Shown here piece by piece: positions 23,757 through 34,733 of a stretch of DNA of 64,000 nt (position 1 is the stretch's first letter; each line of letters begins with the position of its first letter). The DNA is taken from NCBI GenBank assembly GCA_003024785.1, contig PUQB01000554.1, positions 104,278 through 168,277 of the forward strand. The letters are read 5' to 3'. Under the pieces are notes generated by a model, which saw only the letters and a list, made by a program, of their open reading frames with translations, ran no database searches and was not told the DNA's origin. A program made the translations under genes and the position numbers. The stretch comes from Selaginella tamariscina (lineage: Eukaryota; Streptophyta; Lycopodiopsida; Selaginellales; Selaginellaceae).

Positions 23757-23833
23757 GTTAGTCATCTTTGTTTGTTTTTTTATTTTGACTCCTCATCAAT
23801 TGACTTGTGTGTTTACTTTCCAGAGTTCCCAAA

Positions 23834-26800
23834 ATGGTGAGAGCTTCAAAACGTCTACTAGAGACTGCGCCTGATGAAGAGCCACGGGAAGAGAAGAGGA
23901 TATCGAAGCAGAAGCGAGGCAAGAGAGGAGAACCATCTAATGTAGCAAAGGAGGATCCTCCAGTGACTCAGTCTGGAGTAGTAGCAGTTGAGCAAGAACA
24001 GCCTCCACCAACAATCACAGATTTCCCGGAGAGCTCGTCGCAGTTGCCTCCTTCATCCGCTGAGGTTGCAGTCCTGAACGAGCAAGTGCAGATGACAGAG
24101 GCAGCTGAAGCTAGCGAGGACGACTTGGAGGAGGCAGTCAGCAAAAAGAGAGGCCGCGGGAAAGCTGATTCAAAAGGCAAGAAGGCGAAGAGCGATAAGG
24201 AGCCGAAGGAGTTATACAGCATACCGGCGAGCCTGCATTTGGAGAGCTCAGCAAACCTGCTCGACAAAAATTACTTATCAGGGACTTGGTGATCCTCCTG
24301 ATGTGCCCATCTGCAGAATACATTCCAACGAGGTGGTTCGACGAGTGAACCCAGGGGACTTGGACAGGCTGGTGTCATCGTTGAAGAAGGCTGGTTATCT
24401 ACGCAACACGGCCTTGTTCATTCTGTCCATCGGAGATCGACTCACTGCTGAGGAGCTATCGGAGCTGTCGAAGGACACGATTCAGTACGAGCAGCACCGG
24501 TCTTTCGAGCAAGCTCTTACTCAGCCGGAGTACAAACAGTGGGCTTCAAGGCTCTCAAACAGGAAGTTTAGCTGCTGGGACGGGAACCATAGGCTACAGG
24601 CTTTGCAGAAGCTGTACCGAGAGGATGCAGAGGACAACCAGCGATGGGCTATTCGCGTTCGATCGAGTTTCATCTCCACGGAGAACCTCGACATTCTTCA
24701 ACTGGTTTCGATGTTCCAATCGATTAACATGTGAGTATTTTCTTTTCTTTTTGTTAAGAGTTTAGACTTACAGTTTCGTTGAACAGATCTTCAGCAACAT
24801 CTGTGGAAACAACGCTACCACATATTCTCCTCGCTGTAAAGGCGGTCTGCACTAGTACAGAAGGAACTCAGAAAATCCTCGAGTCACTCACGGAGGTTGA
24901 TCGTCTTGAGGTGCGGAAGTGGAAGGAGAGTTCATCAAGGAAAGACGGCTTGGCATCCTCTTCCGAACCTGATCTGCGCAAAGATACTTTTCAAGGTAAC
25001 CTCCGATTTAATTTATAGGAAAGAAATTTTTAACTTGTTCTATGTGCAGAACGAGATCGACGATGATCTCGACAGAGCAGTCACCAGTGCTAAGGGCAAT
25101 CACAGGTTGAGGTGAACCTAAGCAGCTAGTGTACAAGAAGCATGACAAGCGTATGCACAAGTTCCTCTCCATCATAGACCCAGACTTGGGGGAGGAGTGG
25201 TTCCAGAAGGTGACAAACATCTCTCATAAGCAGTGTCGCTGGATGGGCATTGAGAAGCTGTATGCGATGTCAAGGGCGAAGATTCCAAACATGCTGCGAC
25301 TCCGATACCTGAACAAGCTCACCCGTCTCGAATCCAAGGCAGAACAACAGACACTTGGGCTACCGGGCATGCAGGACAAAGAGTGGATCAAGTGGTTCAC
25401 CTTGGACTTATATTGGAAGGCTGTGCGCGAGGAAGCCATTCAGATCCTTAAGGGGTTGCGAGAGGATGGTGAAGAAGTTGGAACGGATGTCGACTTCATG
25501 AGCTGGTTTGACGAGATGAGAATTCGGAGCAAGTGCCTGGTCTTTCAGCCCTTCCATGACTGCATACGGTTCACTTATTCGATGGAGCCGAATGAGTTTC
25601 TGGAGCGTGAGGAATCTGCGCGTCGGATGATATGGAGGTAAGCTTTCAATCCAGCATTGCTACTGTCTGACTTTGTGTTGCAGGTTCATACTGGCGAAGC
25701 AAATGACACCGTCCCATACGATGAAGCTGTGGACAGATCATACAAGCGAGCCTCACATGTGGTCGAAGAGCAGAGGAGCTCTAACACCGTTCGAACGGGA
25801 GCATGTTCCATTCTGGCTCGACTGTCCGTCGCAACAGCCACCAGCTTGGGAGAGCACACTATTCGACATGCACGCAATGATCTACCAGCGATTGTTTGGG
25901 AGCCAGAAGAAGTAGAGGCTATCAAGAAGAGCAAGATGAAGAAGACGGTGCGGAAGACAACTACACCTGCAAAGGGATCGGGAGCGGGACCAAGCTCTTC
26001 TACAGCACCTCCGCCGGCATTCGACTTTACAATCAATGAGGTACAGCCACTTGTAGCTAGTTTGGACATCAAGGACGACCTGATGACCTTCATCCCGACC
26101 CTGGCTGCATCCCGTGGATCCTACGACCTAGCTGTGTGCGACATGGAGGAGATGAGCAGGTCTTTCTTCGAGCCAGGTGCTTCCCAGACAGAGGTGTACA
26201 CCAAGCTCCGAGAACAGGTTGACAGACTACATACGGTTGAGTCACAAACGTTGTTCCAGGAAGTGGTAGGTGAATACGGCTTCAACCTCATCATCCTCGA
26301 CTTGCCCAATGAGCTTGTATATGGAGGTGCTAGCATCAACAAGGACATTGTGCAGCTAGATCCGGTGAAGTTTGAGGAGGCCTTGCAGTTCAGTGGAATG
26401 CACTTGGCAGCGAGTGGTTTCATGGTCGTCTTCGCGAGTTCTCCTTCTGTTTCGGCGGTGATTCAGGCGGCTGCAGTAATCAACTTGGAGGTTGCAGGGA
26501 CTTACAGCGTCTACCGTGCACGAGGCTGGGGATACCGTGACAAAATTAAGGTAAGCTAGCTATTCAAGTTCAAGTTTAACTTGGTCTATGTGGCAGGATA
26601 ACTTGTTAGTTCTCTTGGTGCTGCAAAGCTCTGAGAAGAAGTCGAAGAGGCCAAACCCTCTGGCGTTGACGAACACGATCCTCGTCGACACTGCCGACCG
26701 TTATCAGGAGGCTTGGTAAGGAAGTGCTTTGCTATGTTTATCCTAATGGAAGTTGTGCAGGATTATGATTCAACCGAAGAGTGTTCGACTCATGCAGCTT

Positions 26801-27058
26801 TTGATCGAGCGTCTCAGTAGACCTGGCGACCTAGTCTGGGATATTGGTTCCGGAACCGGGTCATCATTGTTAGCTGCCGTCGAGCTCGGAAGGAATATTA
26901 TAGGAACCGAGAAGAGTTTCGAACTCTCTAGGTTGGCAACAAACAAGCTTGCAGAGAACATTAGACCAGAAGAGTTACCTACTCAAACACCTCCACGTCC
27001 AAGCGTAACTGGTGGTTCGAGAACTGCAGCTTTACTTAAGATGAAGAAGAAACTTTAG
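23834..27058 (+). CDS. ParB-like / DNA-methyltransferase-like fusion protein (copy 2, best preserved)
   Basis: Six exons: 23,834-24,730, 24,787-24,995, 25,050-25,637, 25,684-26,550, 26,597-26,715 and 26,761-27,058. The N-terminal 130 residues are charged and KR-rich (GKKAKSDKEPKEL), a likely nuclear signal. A ParB-like domain follows: VPICRIHSNEVVRRVNPGDL, LDRLVSSLKKAGYL, and CWDGNHRLQALQKLYRED (the G-x-R/H-R box). The middle is a helical region of unknown type with WIKWFTLDLYWKAVREEA. The C-terminal half is a permuted beta-class DNA methylase: GFNLIILDLPNELV at motif IV (D-L-P-N, not D-P-P-Y), FSGMHLAASGFMVVFAS, then PGDLVWDIGSGTGSSLL (SAM loop, motif I) and NIIGTEKSFELSRLA. The family normally methylates adenine N6 or cytosine N4; the altered motif IV leaves activity open. 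Frame changes near 24,275, 25,000, 25,112 and 25,910. Confidence 0.8.
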
Positions 27059-27110
27059 CTAATGTATATTGAGTAATAAATTAAGCTAATATAAAAAAAA
27101 AAAAAAAATA
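27059..27110 (+). terminator. Poly(A) signal of ParB-MTase 2
   Basis: AATAAA at 27,075-27,080, 17 bp after the stop, followed at 27,093-27,108 by a run of sixteen A. The A run may be a relic of a reverse-transcribed end or a simple repeat. Confidence 0.5.
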
Positions 27111-27134
27111 CAACAGTTTTAATAGAATTCTTTT

Positions 27135-27213
27135 TTGCCGACTGAGGCCAATACTGCCGACCAGAAAGAATATTCCAAAATATTCTAGAATATTCTTGAA
27201 TATTCGAGCCCAG
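27135..27213. repeat. Right subterminal motif cluster of element 2
   Basis: TGCCGACTGAGGCC and TGCCGACCAG at about 27,136-27,162, then AATATTCTAGAATATTCTTG and TATTCGAGCC. Mirrors the left subterminal cluster. Confidence 0.65.
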
Positions 27214-27235
27214 GCCTCCTGGGCCCCAAGCCTCC
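27214..27235 (-). repeat. Right terminal inverted repeat of element 2
   Basis: On the minus strand begins GGAGGCTTGGGGCCCAGGAG; pairs with 18,989-19,009. Confidence 0.6.
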
Positions 27236-27807
27236 AAATGGCGGCACTCTTGAGGACGTGTCTCATCGAAATTCAGTTGATCTTCATTAACAGGAAACTT
27301 AAGTTTCCCAATCGGCTCAACATCCACCCTATAAAACACCTGCTCTGCTACACTTCGGTCTCTGGATGCCCAAGCCTTCCCCCAACTCGTGTTAGATGGC
27401 CTATATGCCTTTTGAACAAACTCCAGACGGGTTGTATCTCACTGAAGCAGTCCGTCCCAAGACTGGACAGCTATCCAACTTCCGTCACCTCTCTCGTTAC
27501 CACTGTGATCACGAATCTCAAAGTGTTGAAAGAGCATTGCAGGACCTTATTATCCTTTCTGGTGAGCTCATTGTTAAAGGTCCAAGCAGTAGACTCGGTG
27601 GATCAACACGCTACCGGTAGAGTGCATAATAGCCAATGGTATCCCGGGAAGTTGCAGATCCAACAATGCAACGCCTTAGCAGTTTCACTATACATAAGAA
27701 GACTCAACGGGCTAAGCTTTCTGAAAAGCTTCATATCCAGGCACGTCCAAGCTTGCCTTCTTTTCTTCGTGCAGGTAAGTTAGCTCACCGTCTGAAATAG
27801 ACATGTT
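27236..27807 (-). pseudogene. Protein-kinase-like gene, middle piece
   Basis: Minus-strand reading in several frames: ELTYLHEEKKASLDVPGYEA, FNNELTRKDNKVLQ and, next to the DNA element, RVDVEPIGKLKFPVNEDQLN ending FDETRP. The latter meets, across the element, the piece whose reading begins with the VLQGLQQLHEM catalytic loop, which is why I place both in one gene. The piece is bounded by element 2 on one side and the copia element on the other. Confidence 0.45.
27253..27272 (+). repeat. Right copy of the 20-bp direct repeat flanking element 2
   Basis: AGGACGTGTCTCATCGAAAT, partner of 18,969-18,988. Confidence 0.5.
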
Positions 27808-27812
27808 TGGCA

Positions 27813-27882
27813 TGACACAAAACGGGATAAGCACACCGCACTAGTGGCCACACAAAACAGTAGTCCTAACCAAAAACGGAAG
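27813..27882 (-). repeat. 3' terminal repeat of the degraded copia element
   Basis: Shares TGACACAAAACG, AAGCAC, GCCACA and CCTAACCA in order with 37,936-38,006. Confidence 0.6.
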
Positions 27883-29092
27883 CCACTCACCAAATCAAAC
27901 TGTCACAGAGGAGGTAAACTGGTGTGGCCCTTGGTGAGAAGATCGGCTGGCAGTGGCATGTCCCAAGGTGTTGAACTGCTAGCATTCCTTCTCACACATA
28001 GTGAAATTGAACTTGGTTGTGTTTGGAGTGAAGCATGTTGGACGGGTTTCTTAGAATAGCAATGCTGTTCAAGTTGTCACACCGAGAAGGAGTGCGGCCA
28101 TCTGTGTGCATCCTATCTCAGCAAGGAGTCCTTGAGCCCATATCACTGCGATGCACTAAACTTCAGCACTATGAGAGTGCCACCACAGTTTGCTGCTTAG
28201 AGGCCAAGCAATAACTTCCCCAGAGGCAAAGACAGATACCAAAAGTGGATCAATGATTGTTGTTGTTGGTCAAATTAGCATCTGTATCAATAATGTATCT
28301 CTGCTTAAATAACAAATGCCATAATCTGGTGCTCAATGTCAGGGCAAAGTCAAGAGAGCCAAATATGTGATGCAACCATAGGGAGTCCCTAATGGTAAAG
28401 GAGTGCATGACTGATCAACCATGAGATTGATGGCATTGACAACTATTGGGGAGTTAAGGCAAAACTTTTACTTTTTGTCACTGACTAAGTATGAATTGCT
28501 AGACTTGGGATCGTGTGTGACCTCAAAGCCAAGAAATAGAATACTTGACTAAGGTCTTTCACCTGGAACTAATGGCCAAGAGCAATTTTTCAAAACTACA
28601 ATGGCATCTAGATCATCACCATGATGAGTAAGTTATTAATATAAAGCAATGATGATCATGCTTCCTTCATGACCTTGGTGGTCTGCTTGGCATTGACGAA
28701 AACCTTGAGCATGTAAGGCAACATCAAAACTTTGATACTAAAATAAGAACTTTGTTTCAAGCCATTCAAAGCTTTCCATAGTTGCCATATAGCTCCATTA
28801 GGTGCAGATCTCTTCAAACCCAAGAAGTATCAGTAGGTATTCCTCATGCAAGTCTCCTTCAAAATGTAGTTTTGATATCTATATGGTGGACTTGCTATTT
28901 GCAAGTAGCCACAAGAGCAAAAAGGGTATAGAGGTTGGCCATTTTGACAACAAGGAGAACATTTTGTCATAATCAAGACCATGGACTTGATGAAGGCCAC
29001 GAATAACCAGCCATGCCTTATAGTGTACCACTTGGCCATCTTTTCCAATACTGCTTTGGAAAAGATCCATTGGGATTAATATGCGACGTCCC
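27883..29092 (-). pseudogene. Copia reverse transcriptase remnant
   Basis: The clearest part, 28,880-29,092 (minus), reads HYKAWLVIRGLHQVHGLDYD and KMFSLLSK, matching the copia RT start (YKARLVAKGFTQ...GVDYDETFSPV). The rest toward 27,883 is too broken to read with confidence. The frame is cut at 29,097 by the gypsy element; the upstream part resumes at 35,309. Confidence 0.6.
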
Positions 29093-29097
29093 TTCGG

Positions 29098-29685
29098 TGT
29101 CAAGCCATGATCCAGGAACCAGGAAGAGACAGGATTTCAAGAACAGAAAGGCTTGACTCAGGAGCAGGACCGAGAGCAGGATAGGAATAGGAACATGACG
29201 GATCCAGGAGCAACAGGATCAAGAAGGATCCGGGAGCAAAGACAGGAAGGCGCAGGACAGGATCCAGGAACAAACAGAAACAAGACAGGATCCGGGAACA
29301 AGCAAGAGCAGGACAGGATCCAGGAGTAGGACAGGAAACAGGAGCGAGACAGGAGCAGGACAGAAACAAGACAAGAACAAGACAAGACGAGATTGATCGT
29401 AGTAAGACTAGTGTTGATAGTAACTGATTGTACAAACAATTAGTCGGAGCTTTTTATGCTCACAACTCTAAGAGATAATCTAGGCATGAGTGCTAAAAGT
29501 GGTTGCATTGCATGCAAAGTGACTGCATGCATGCAGAGGCTAAGATGAGTCCACATGTCCCTTATCCTCTAGGCATATCCTGTAGGAATATCCTGCAACC
29601 GTATCCTGTATCTGGAATCCTGTAGGAAAGTCCTGCAACCCATATCCTGTATCCGGAATCCTGTATCCTGTATCGGGTCGTGACA
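29098..29685 (-). repeat. 3' LTR of the chromovirus
   Basis: Pairs with 34,734-35,303. Rich in repeated CAGGA/GGATCC/AGCAGGACA blocks and TATCCTGTATCC blocks, so low-complexity frames within it (for example 29,100-29,439) are not genes. Followed inward by a purine-rich tract (minus strand AGGGAGGAGGTGC). Confidence 0.92.
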
Positions 29686-29910
29686 GCACCTCCTCCCTAA
29701 AGACGAGTTCCACGAGTCTTGGACCTGGTTTAGCAGGATAATGCCGATGGAAGGCAGCAACCTTGGAAGAAGCATGGAGTAAGTTGGATGCAGGTTCCCA
29801 AGTGCGATCAGTAGGCAAATAACCTTTCCAATCCACCAAGTATTGGAGTTGGCGGCGATGAAGACGAGAATCAAGGATGGCTGCAACTTCGTACTCAGGT
29901 TCAGTTCAAT
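29686..29910 (-). pseudogene. Chromovirus chromodomain
   Basis: Minus strand: LDSRLHRRQLQYLVDWKGY, then TDRTWEPASNLLHASSKVAA and FHRHYPAKPG. This is the chromodomain that targets integration to marked chromatin; aromatic-cage positions Y/W and W-E-P are visible. The frame changes near 29,840. Confidence 0.75.
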
Positions 29911-30963
29911 GACCACAGGAGGAGAGAAACACGACCGGGAAGAGAAGAAGGATGATACGGCTCCAACAAGGAGGTGTGAAACACAGGATGAAGTTTCACC
30001 GTAGATGGTAACTCGAGTCGGAAAGCTACAGGATTTACCTCCGCCACGATCCTGTAAGGGCCCAATCGTTGAAAATCCAACTTAGAAGAAGGCCTGTTGG
30101 TGCGAATGTGTCGACGAAGAAGCCACACGAGATCACCAATCTTGTATGCAGGTGCCGGCTGACGGTGAGCATCAGCATGATGCTTGTATCGTTCCTGTGC
30201 CTGCTGAAGATGAACCTGGAGATCATCCTGTACCTGACGAAGATGCTGAAGACGATCCTGTACTGCAGGAGCGGAAGAAGGAGAAGCGGGAGGAGCAAAG
30301 TCAAAACGTGGATGGTGGCCTGTAAGAGCAAAGAAAGGTGTCTGTCCTGTAGATGCGTGAACGGAGTTGTTGTAGGCAAACTCCGCCATTGGAAGAAGGT
30401 CCAACCAGTTGTCCTGCTGGTAACTGATGAAGCAACGAAGATACTGTTCCAAGGTCTGAATTGTGCGTTCGGACTGCCCATCAGTTTGCGGTGATATCCT
30501 GAAGAAAGATCCGCTTTAACCTGTAGACTCCGAAGAAGCTCTCGACTGTGGACCTCGATCGGAAACAATGCTCTCAGGAAGACCATGATGTCGGAAACCT
30601 CACGGATCACCAACTCAGCAGTTGTCTGACCTGTAGCTGTCTTGTTGCAGGGTAGGAAATGAGCCTGCTTGGTGAAACGGTCAACCACCACAAGAACTGC
30701 ATCGAATCCACGAGAAGGAGGAAGATCTGTGAGGAAATCCATAGAAATGGATCTCCAAGGAGCAGAAGGAACAGGAAGAGGACGAAGAAGACCAGAGGGT
30801 GCATGATGAGGCATCTTCGACCTGTTACAAGTGTCACAACTCCGTACAAACCTCTCACAAAACCTCGCAACCCAGGCCACCAATAGTTGCGAGTCACCAA
30901 CTCCACTGTCTTGGCCACACCAAAATGTCCTGTAGCCGGGGTATCATGACAATCCTGTACCAC
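29911..30963 (-). pseudogene. Chromovirus integrase
   Basis: Minus strand: [18 protein letters not shown] (zinc HHCC start, the CC pair at CDTCNRSK), WRSISMDFLTDLPPSRGFDA (first Asp), VVVDRFTKQAHFLPC, and, after a frame change, FAYNNSVHASTGQTPFFAL and VHPVFHTSLL-type end (KLHPVFHTSLLEPYHPS). Several frame changes lie between about 30,450 and 30,650. Confidence 0.8.
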
Positions 30964-31236
30964 ACGAGTCCTGGAAATACCAACAGGAACGTACAGGAGA
31001 CCTTCCCGGTACAGGAGTCCATCCTGTATGGTGAACAGGTTGTAGTCTGACGGGAACTGGAGGAAGAGGAACTTGCAACGTCAGGATGAATGTGTGAGAA
31101 CACATTCTTTGCCAAGTCGTCTGTAGCCAACTGCGAACGGATGTCCTGTAGGAGTGTTGAATTTGCTGGAGCCTGATGAACCTGCAGTGCCGCAAGCCGG
31201 AATCGATCAGGACCCAACAACACTTGCCTTTGACAG

Positions 31237-32495
31237 TCAAATGCAGGATCGCCGGGCTTGGTGCAAGGTAAGAGCGCCTAGACAATGCGTCCGCCTTGCC
31301 ATTCCGAAAACCGGGCCTGTAGACGATGACGAAGTCAAAACGTGATAGGAACTCCGCCCACCTAGCCTGTCGCCGACTGAGAACTCGAGCCGTTTGAAAG
31401 TACTCCAGGTTCTTGTGATCCGTAAGAACTTGTACAGGATGTGCAGCACCTTCCAGGAAATGCCGCCACTCCTCGAACGAATCCACAATGGCCTTGAGTT
31501 CCTTGTCATGAATCTCGTAATTGATCTCCGCCGACAGGAACTTACGAGAGTGAAAAGCTACAGGATGAAGCAACTTGTCTTCTCCAACTTTGATAGGACG
31601 GATCCTACTGCAAAATCCGAGGCATCTGCTTCAATGAAGAAAGGATGAGAAGGGTCAGGATGTGCTAAAATCGGAGCTGTCGTGAAGGTGTCCTTGAGTG
31701 TTGTGAATGCATTTCCGCCTTGTCGGACCAAGAGAAAACCCTGTGCGCTTGGTGAGTTCCGTGAGTGGAAGTACACGCTTGGAGAAGTCCTGTATGAACC
31801 GCCTGTAGAAGTTTGCAAAGCCAAGGAAACATTGTACATCTCGTACGACTTGGGCCTCTCCCACTCCACGATGGTCTTCACCTTGTGCATGTCCATGGAA
31901 ACGCCAGCAGGAGAGACGATGTAGCCCAAGAACTCCACGAATCCCTATCGAAAAAACACTTCTCCAACTTCGCGTACAGGCCATGCTCGCGAAGCCGCTA
32001 GAACTAATCGTACATGCTTGTCATGTGCCGCCTGGTCCTTGGAGAAAATCAAAATGTCGTCGAGGTAGATCACCACAAACTGGTCCAAGAAGTCACGAAA
32101 GATGTCGTTCACCATGTGTTGGAACACGGCTGGGGCATTGGTAAGGCCGAAAGGCATTACCGTGTACTCGAATGTCCATACCTTGTACGAAAGGCAGTCT
32201 TCCACTCATCGGGACGAATCCGTACAAGGTTGTAGGCCCCTCGTAAGTCGATCTTCGTGAACACCTTTGCTCCTCGCAGCCGATCGAGAAGTTCCGGGAT
32301 CAATGGCAACGGGTACCGATTCCGAATGGTGACTTGATTCAAACCCCTGTAGTCCACAACCAAACGTAAACTCCCATCCTTCTTCTTGACAAAGAAGATA
32401 GGCGCTCCTGCAGGGGACTTTGAGTGACGAATGAAGCCGGATGCCAAGTTGTCCTCGATGTACTGACGAAGAACCTCCAACTCTGTGGGTGACAA
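31237..32495 (-). pseudogene. Chromovirus reverse transcriptase and RNase H
   Basis: Minus strand: [51 protein letters not shown] and the active-site box [14 protein letters not shown] are all present. RNase H follows with [28 protein letters not shown] and a [16 protein letters not shown]-type end (the last at about 31,260). Frame changes near 32,180, 31,960 and 31,570. Confidence 0.85.
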
Positions 32496-33264
32496 TGCAT
32501 AAATCGGTCCGAACGGTGGAGTCTTTCCTTCTGCAAGATCAATAGGACAGTCGTAGGACCTGTGAACAGGAAGAACTGCAGCCTTGTGCTTGTCAAAAAC
32601 GTCCTTAAAGGAGTGATACTTGGATGGTAGGAAGAAGAAGGGAGGAGAAGGAGAGGAGTAGGAGAAGGAGATTGAAAAACAGGAGAGTCGGATACAGGAA
32701 AGGTAGAAGAGGACGTAGGAGTTACTTGAAAGGCAAAAAGGTGGAAAGGAGCAGGATCAGTGGCAAGTTCATGCATGGTAGTGGTAAGAACTCGGAGAGG
32801 AGAAGGAGGGAGCTGTGACTGAAAAAGAGGAAGGATCTTGGGGGTGGAACAGAAGCAGGTAACAGAAAGAGGCAGGATTGGAAAAAACCTGTGTGGATGT
32901 TGATGAGTGTACAGGATTGGAAGAATCCTGTACAGGAGTCCGTGGTTGCGAGGAGTGGGAAAAGCCTGCAATGTGCTGACGAATCAACAGGAGGTGGATC
33001 CTGTTGAGGAGGAACCTTCGACACTGATACAGGATTGGAAGAACCCTGTACAGGAACCGCAAACTTACAGGAGTGGAGAGAGCCTGCGGATGTGCTGAGG
33101 AACTGACATGAGGTGAATCCTGTCGAGGAGGAGTCTTCAACACTGGTACAGGAACAGGCACGGTCAATCCTGTAGCTTGTACTGCCTCAGATACTAAGGA
33201 TGTATCCTGCACACAGGAAGGTACAGGATTGATCCTAGCTGTCGGAGAGGAAAACGTGAGCGTC

Positions 33265-33648
33265 CTAGACCTCCAGTCGATCTGCGGATTTGCAACAACG
33301 AACCATGGCATGCCCAAAATGATGGGAGTCGACCGAGTCTTGATCAAGTTGAAGGAAATTGAACAGTTGAATGTGCCATGACTGCAAGAGAGAGGTTCGG
33401 TAGCATGGGTAAACTGCGCCAGAAGCAATCAGACGCCCATCGGCCACCTCTACAGGAACTGCACGCTTCAACTTCACCACCGAAATGCCATGTTGAGTTG
33501 CAAAAGTGTCATCCATGAAGCATGCATTTGCACCAGTGTCTAACAAGGCAAACTCCTTGAGCTCTCGATTATTAAGATGAATGTGTACAGGAAACTTAAG
33601 TGATGGAATGGTATGAGCAGCACCAATGGAGCCTGCACCTACGTCCAA
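33265..33648 (-). pseudogene. Chromovirus aspartic protease
   Basis: Minus strand: IHLNNRELKEFALLDTGANA, with the active-site D-T-G-A, then CFMDDTFATQHGI and VEVADGRLIASG. Confidence 0.75.
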
Positions 33649-33659
33649 CTTCGCGGCTC

Positions 33660-34637
33660 CTAGACGAAGTGGACATTGGAGTTTTCCGACTGAACTTCAG
33701 CTTCAACTTCACGCGTCTTGAAGTTCCTGGCTTTAATAGGACAATCTGCCACCTTGTGTCCTGCTCCACCACAATACAAGCACAGGTTCTCACTGCGACG
33801 ACGTTGCTTCTCAGCAGCGGAAAGAGAGCCACGCTTGGATTTCTCAACCTCCATAGGAACTACTCCAGAAGGTGGTGCAGGAACATGTACCACAGCTGCA
33901 GGATTGGTTTGCAGGAACTGCTGACGGGATCTTTCCTGACGACGCTCGAACAAACGGTTGTCGCAACGAACAGCTTGTTGCATGATCTCCGCTAATGTTT
34001 GGGCATCCGGTAACGTAAGGAGAAGGTCCTTCACGTCATCCCTCAACCCAAAACAAAAGTGTTCATCAATGCAGTCTCGCCCCATGGAATGTTCGTGCAA
34101 AGTTGCTGAAATTCGGATGCATAGACGGAAGCTGATCGGGATCCTTGAGTGAGCTTCCGTAACTTCGTGCATGCAGAACGGTACTTATCAAGATCTCCAA
34201 AACAAGCTTCAAAGGTAGCCATGAAACCTTCAAAGTCTTCCATCAATGGGTCGTCACGCTTTAGCAAGGGAGCAACCCAGGCCCGTGGAGATCCACTTAG
34301 TAAGGATGTGAAAAGACCCACCTTTTGAGCATCAGTCGAGTAGTGGCGTGGTTGCATGCGGATCAAGAAGCCGGATCTGATTCAGGAAACCTTGGAAATC
34401 GGCACGATTGCTACTGAACTTCTCTGGCATGCTAACCTTCGGCTTCGAAGAAAAGTTCAATGAAGAGGGAACCACCGATGCCTGAGAGAGAGCCTGCGCA
34501 GCAGCCTTGGAGGATGCATCAGCAGTTGCATGTGCCGCATTGGTGGAACCTTGCAGATCAGTGACCACTTGGTGCAAAGTGGCCAGCTCATGAAGCAACA
34601 TTTGGTGCTCGTGTTGAAAGTGCTCAAAATCAGCCAT
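33660..34637 (-). pseudogene. Chromovirus gag with CCHC zinc knuckle
   Basis: Starts MADFEHFQHEHQMLLHELA on the minus strand, then the retro-gag core GLFTSLLSGSPRAWVAPLL and FEGFMATFEACFGD, and the zinc knuckle CLYCGGAGHKVADC. Two frame changes (near 34,350 and 34,060). Confidence 0.85.
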
Positions 34638-34733
34638 AATCTATGAAAGAAAAAAGGAGGAAACGAAGGAAAAGAATCAAGGAAAAAAAAGTAGCTGAAA
34701 AATAGAGAGCTATGAAAGCAATTACTATCAAAC

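Larger units (their letters stand above)
18989..27235. mobile_element. DNA transposon with Mutator-like transposase and ParB-MTase gene (element 2)
   Basis: An 8,247-bp unit bounded by imperfect inverted repeats GGAGGCTCCGGCTCAGGAGG (plus one C) and its counterpart at the right end, 18 of 22 positions matching with one gap. Inside each end comes a cluster of ATATTCTAGAATATTC-type palindromes (19,012-19,090 and 27,168-27,205) and a copy of TGCCGACTG (about 19,108 and 27,136). It holds two divergent genes: a DDE transposase with SWIM finger (minus) and a ParB-like/methylase fusion (plus), with a hairpin-exon array between them. It interrupts a protein-kinase-like gene. No exact 8- or 9-bp target duplication was found, so the outer limits may be off by some bases. 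Confidence 0.7.

Noticed and set aside
27059-27110. ParB-MTase 2 as a retrocopy because of its A run
   Set aside because: The gene keeps five GT-AG introns and leader introns, so it did not arise by reverse transcription of a spliced mRNA.
18989-27235. An exact 8- to 9-bp target duplication for the DNA element
   Set aside because: Bases next to the two terminal repeats (GGCGAAAA left; AAATGGCG right) do not match, so none is claimed.
29100-29439. Secreted-like hydrophobic proteins in two minus frames, repeated at 34,728-35,079
   Set aside because: They lie within the two LTRs of the chromovirus and are low-complexity readings of CAGGA blocks.
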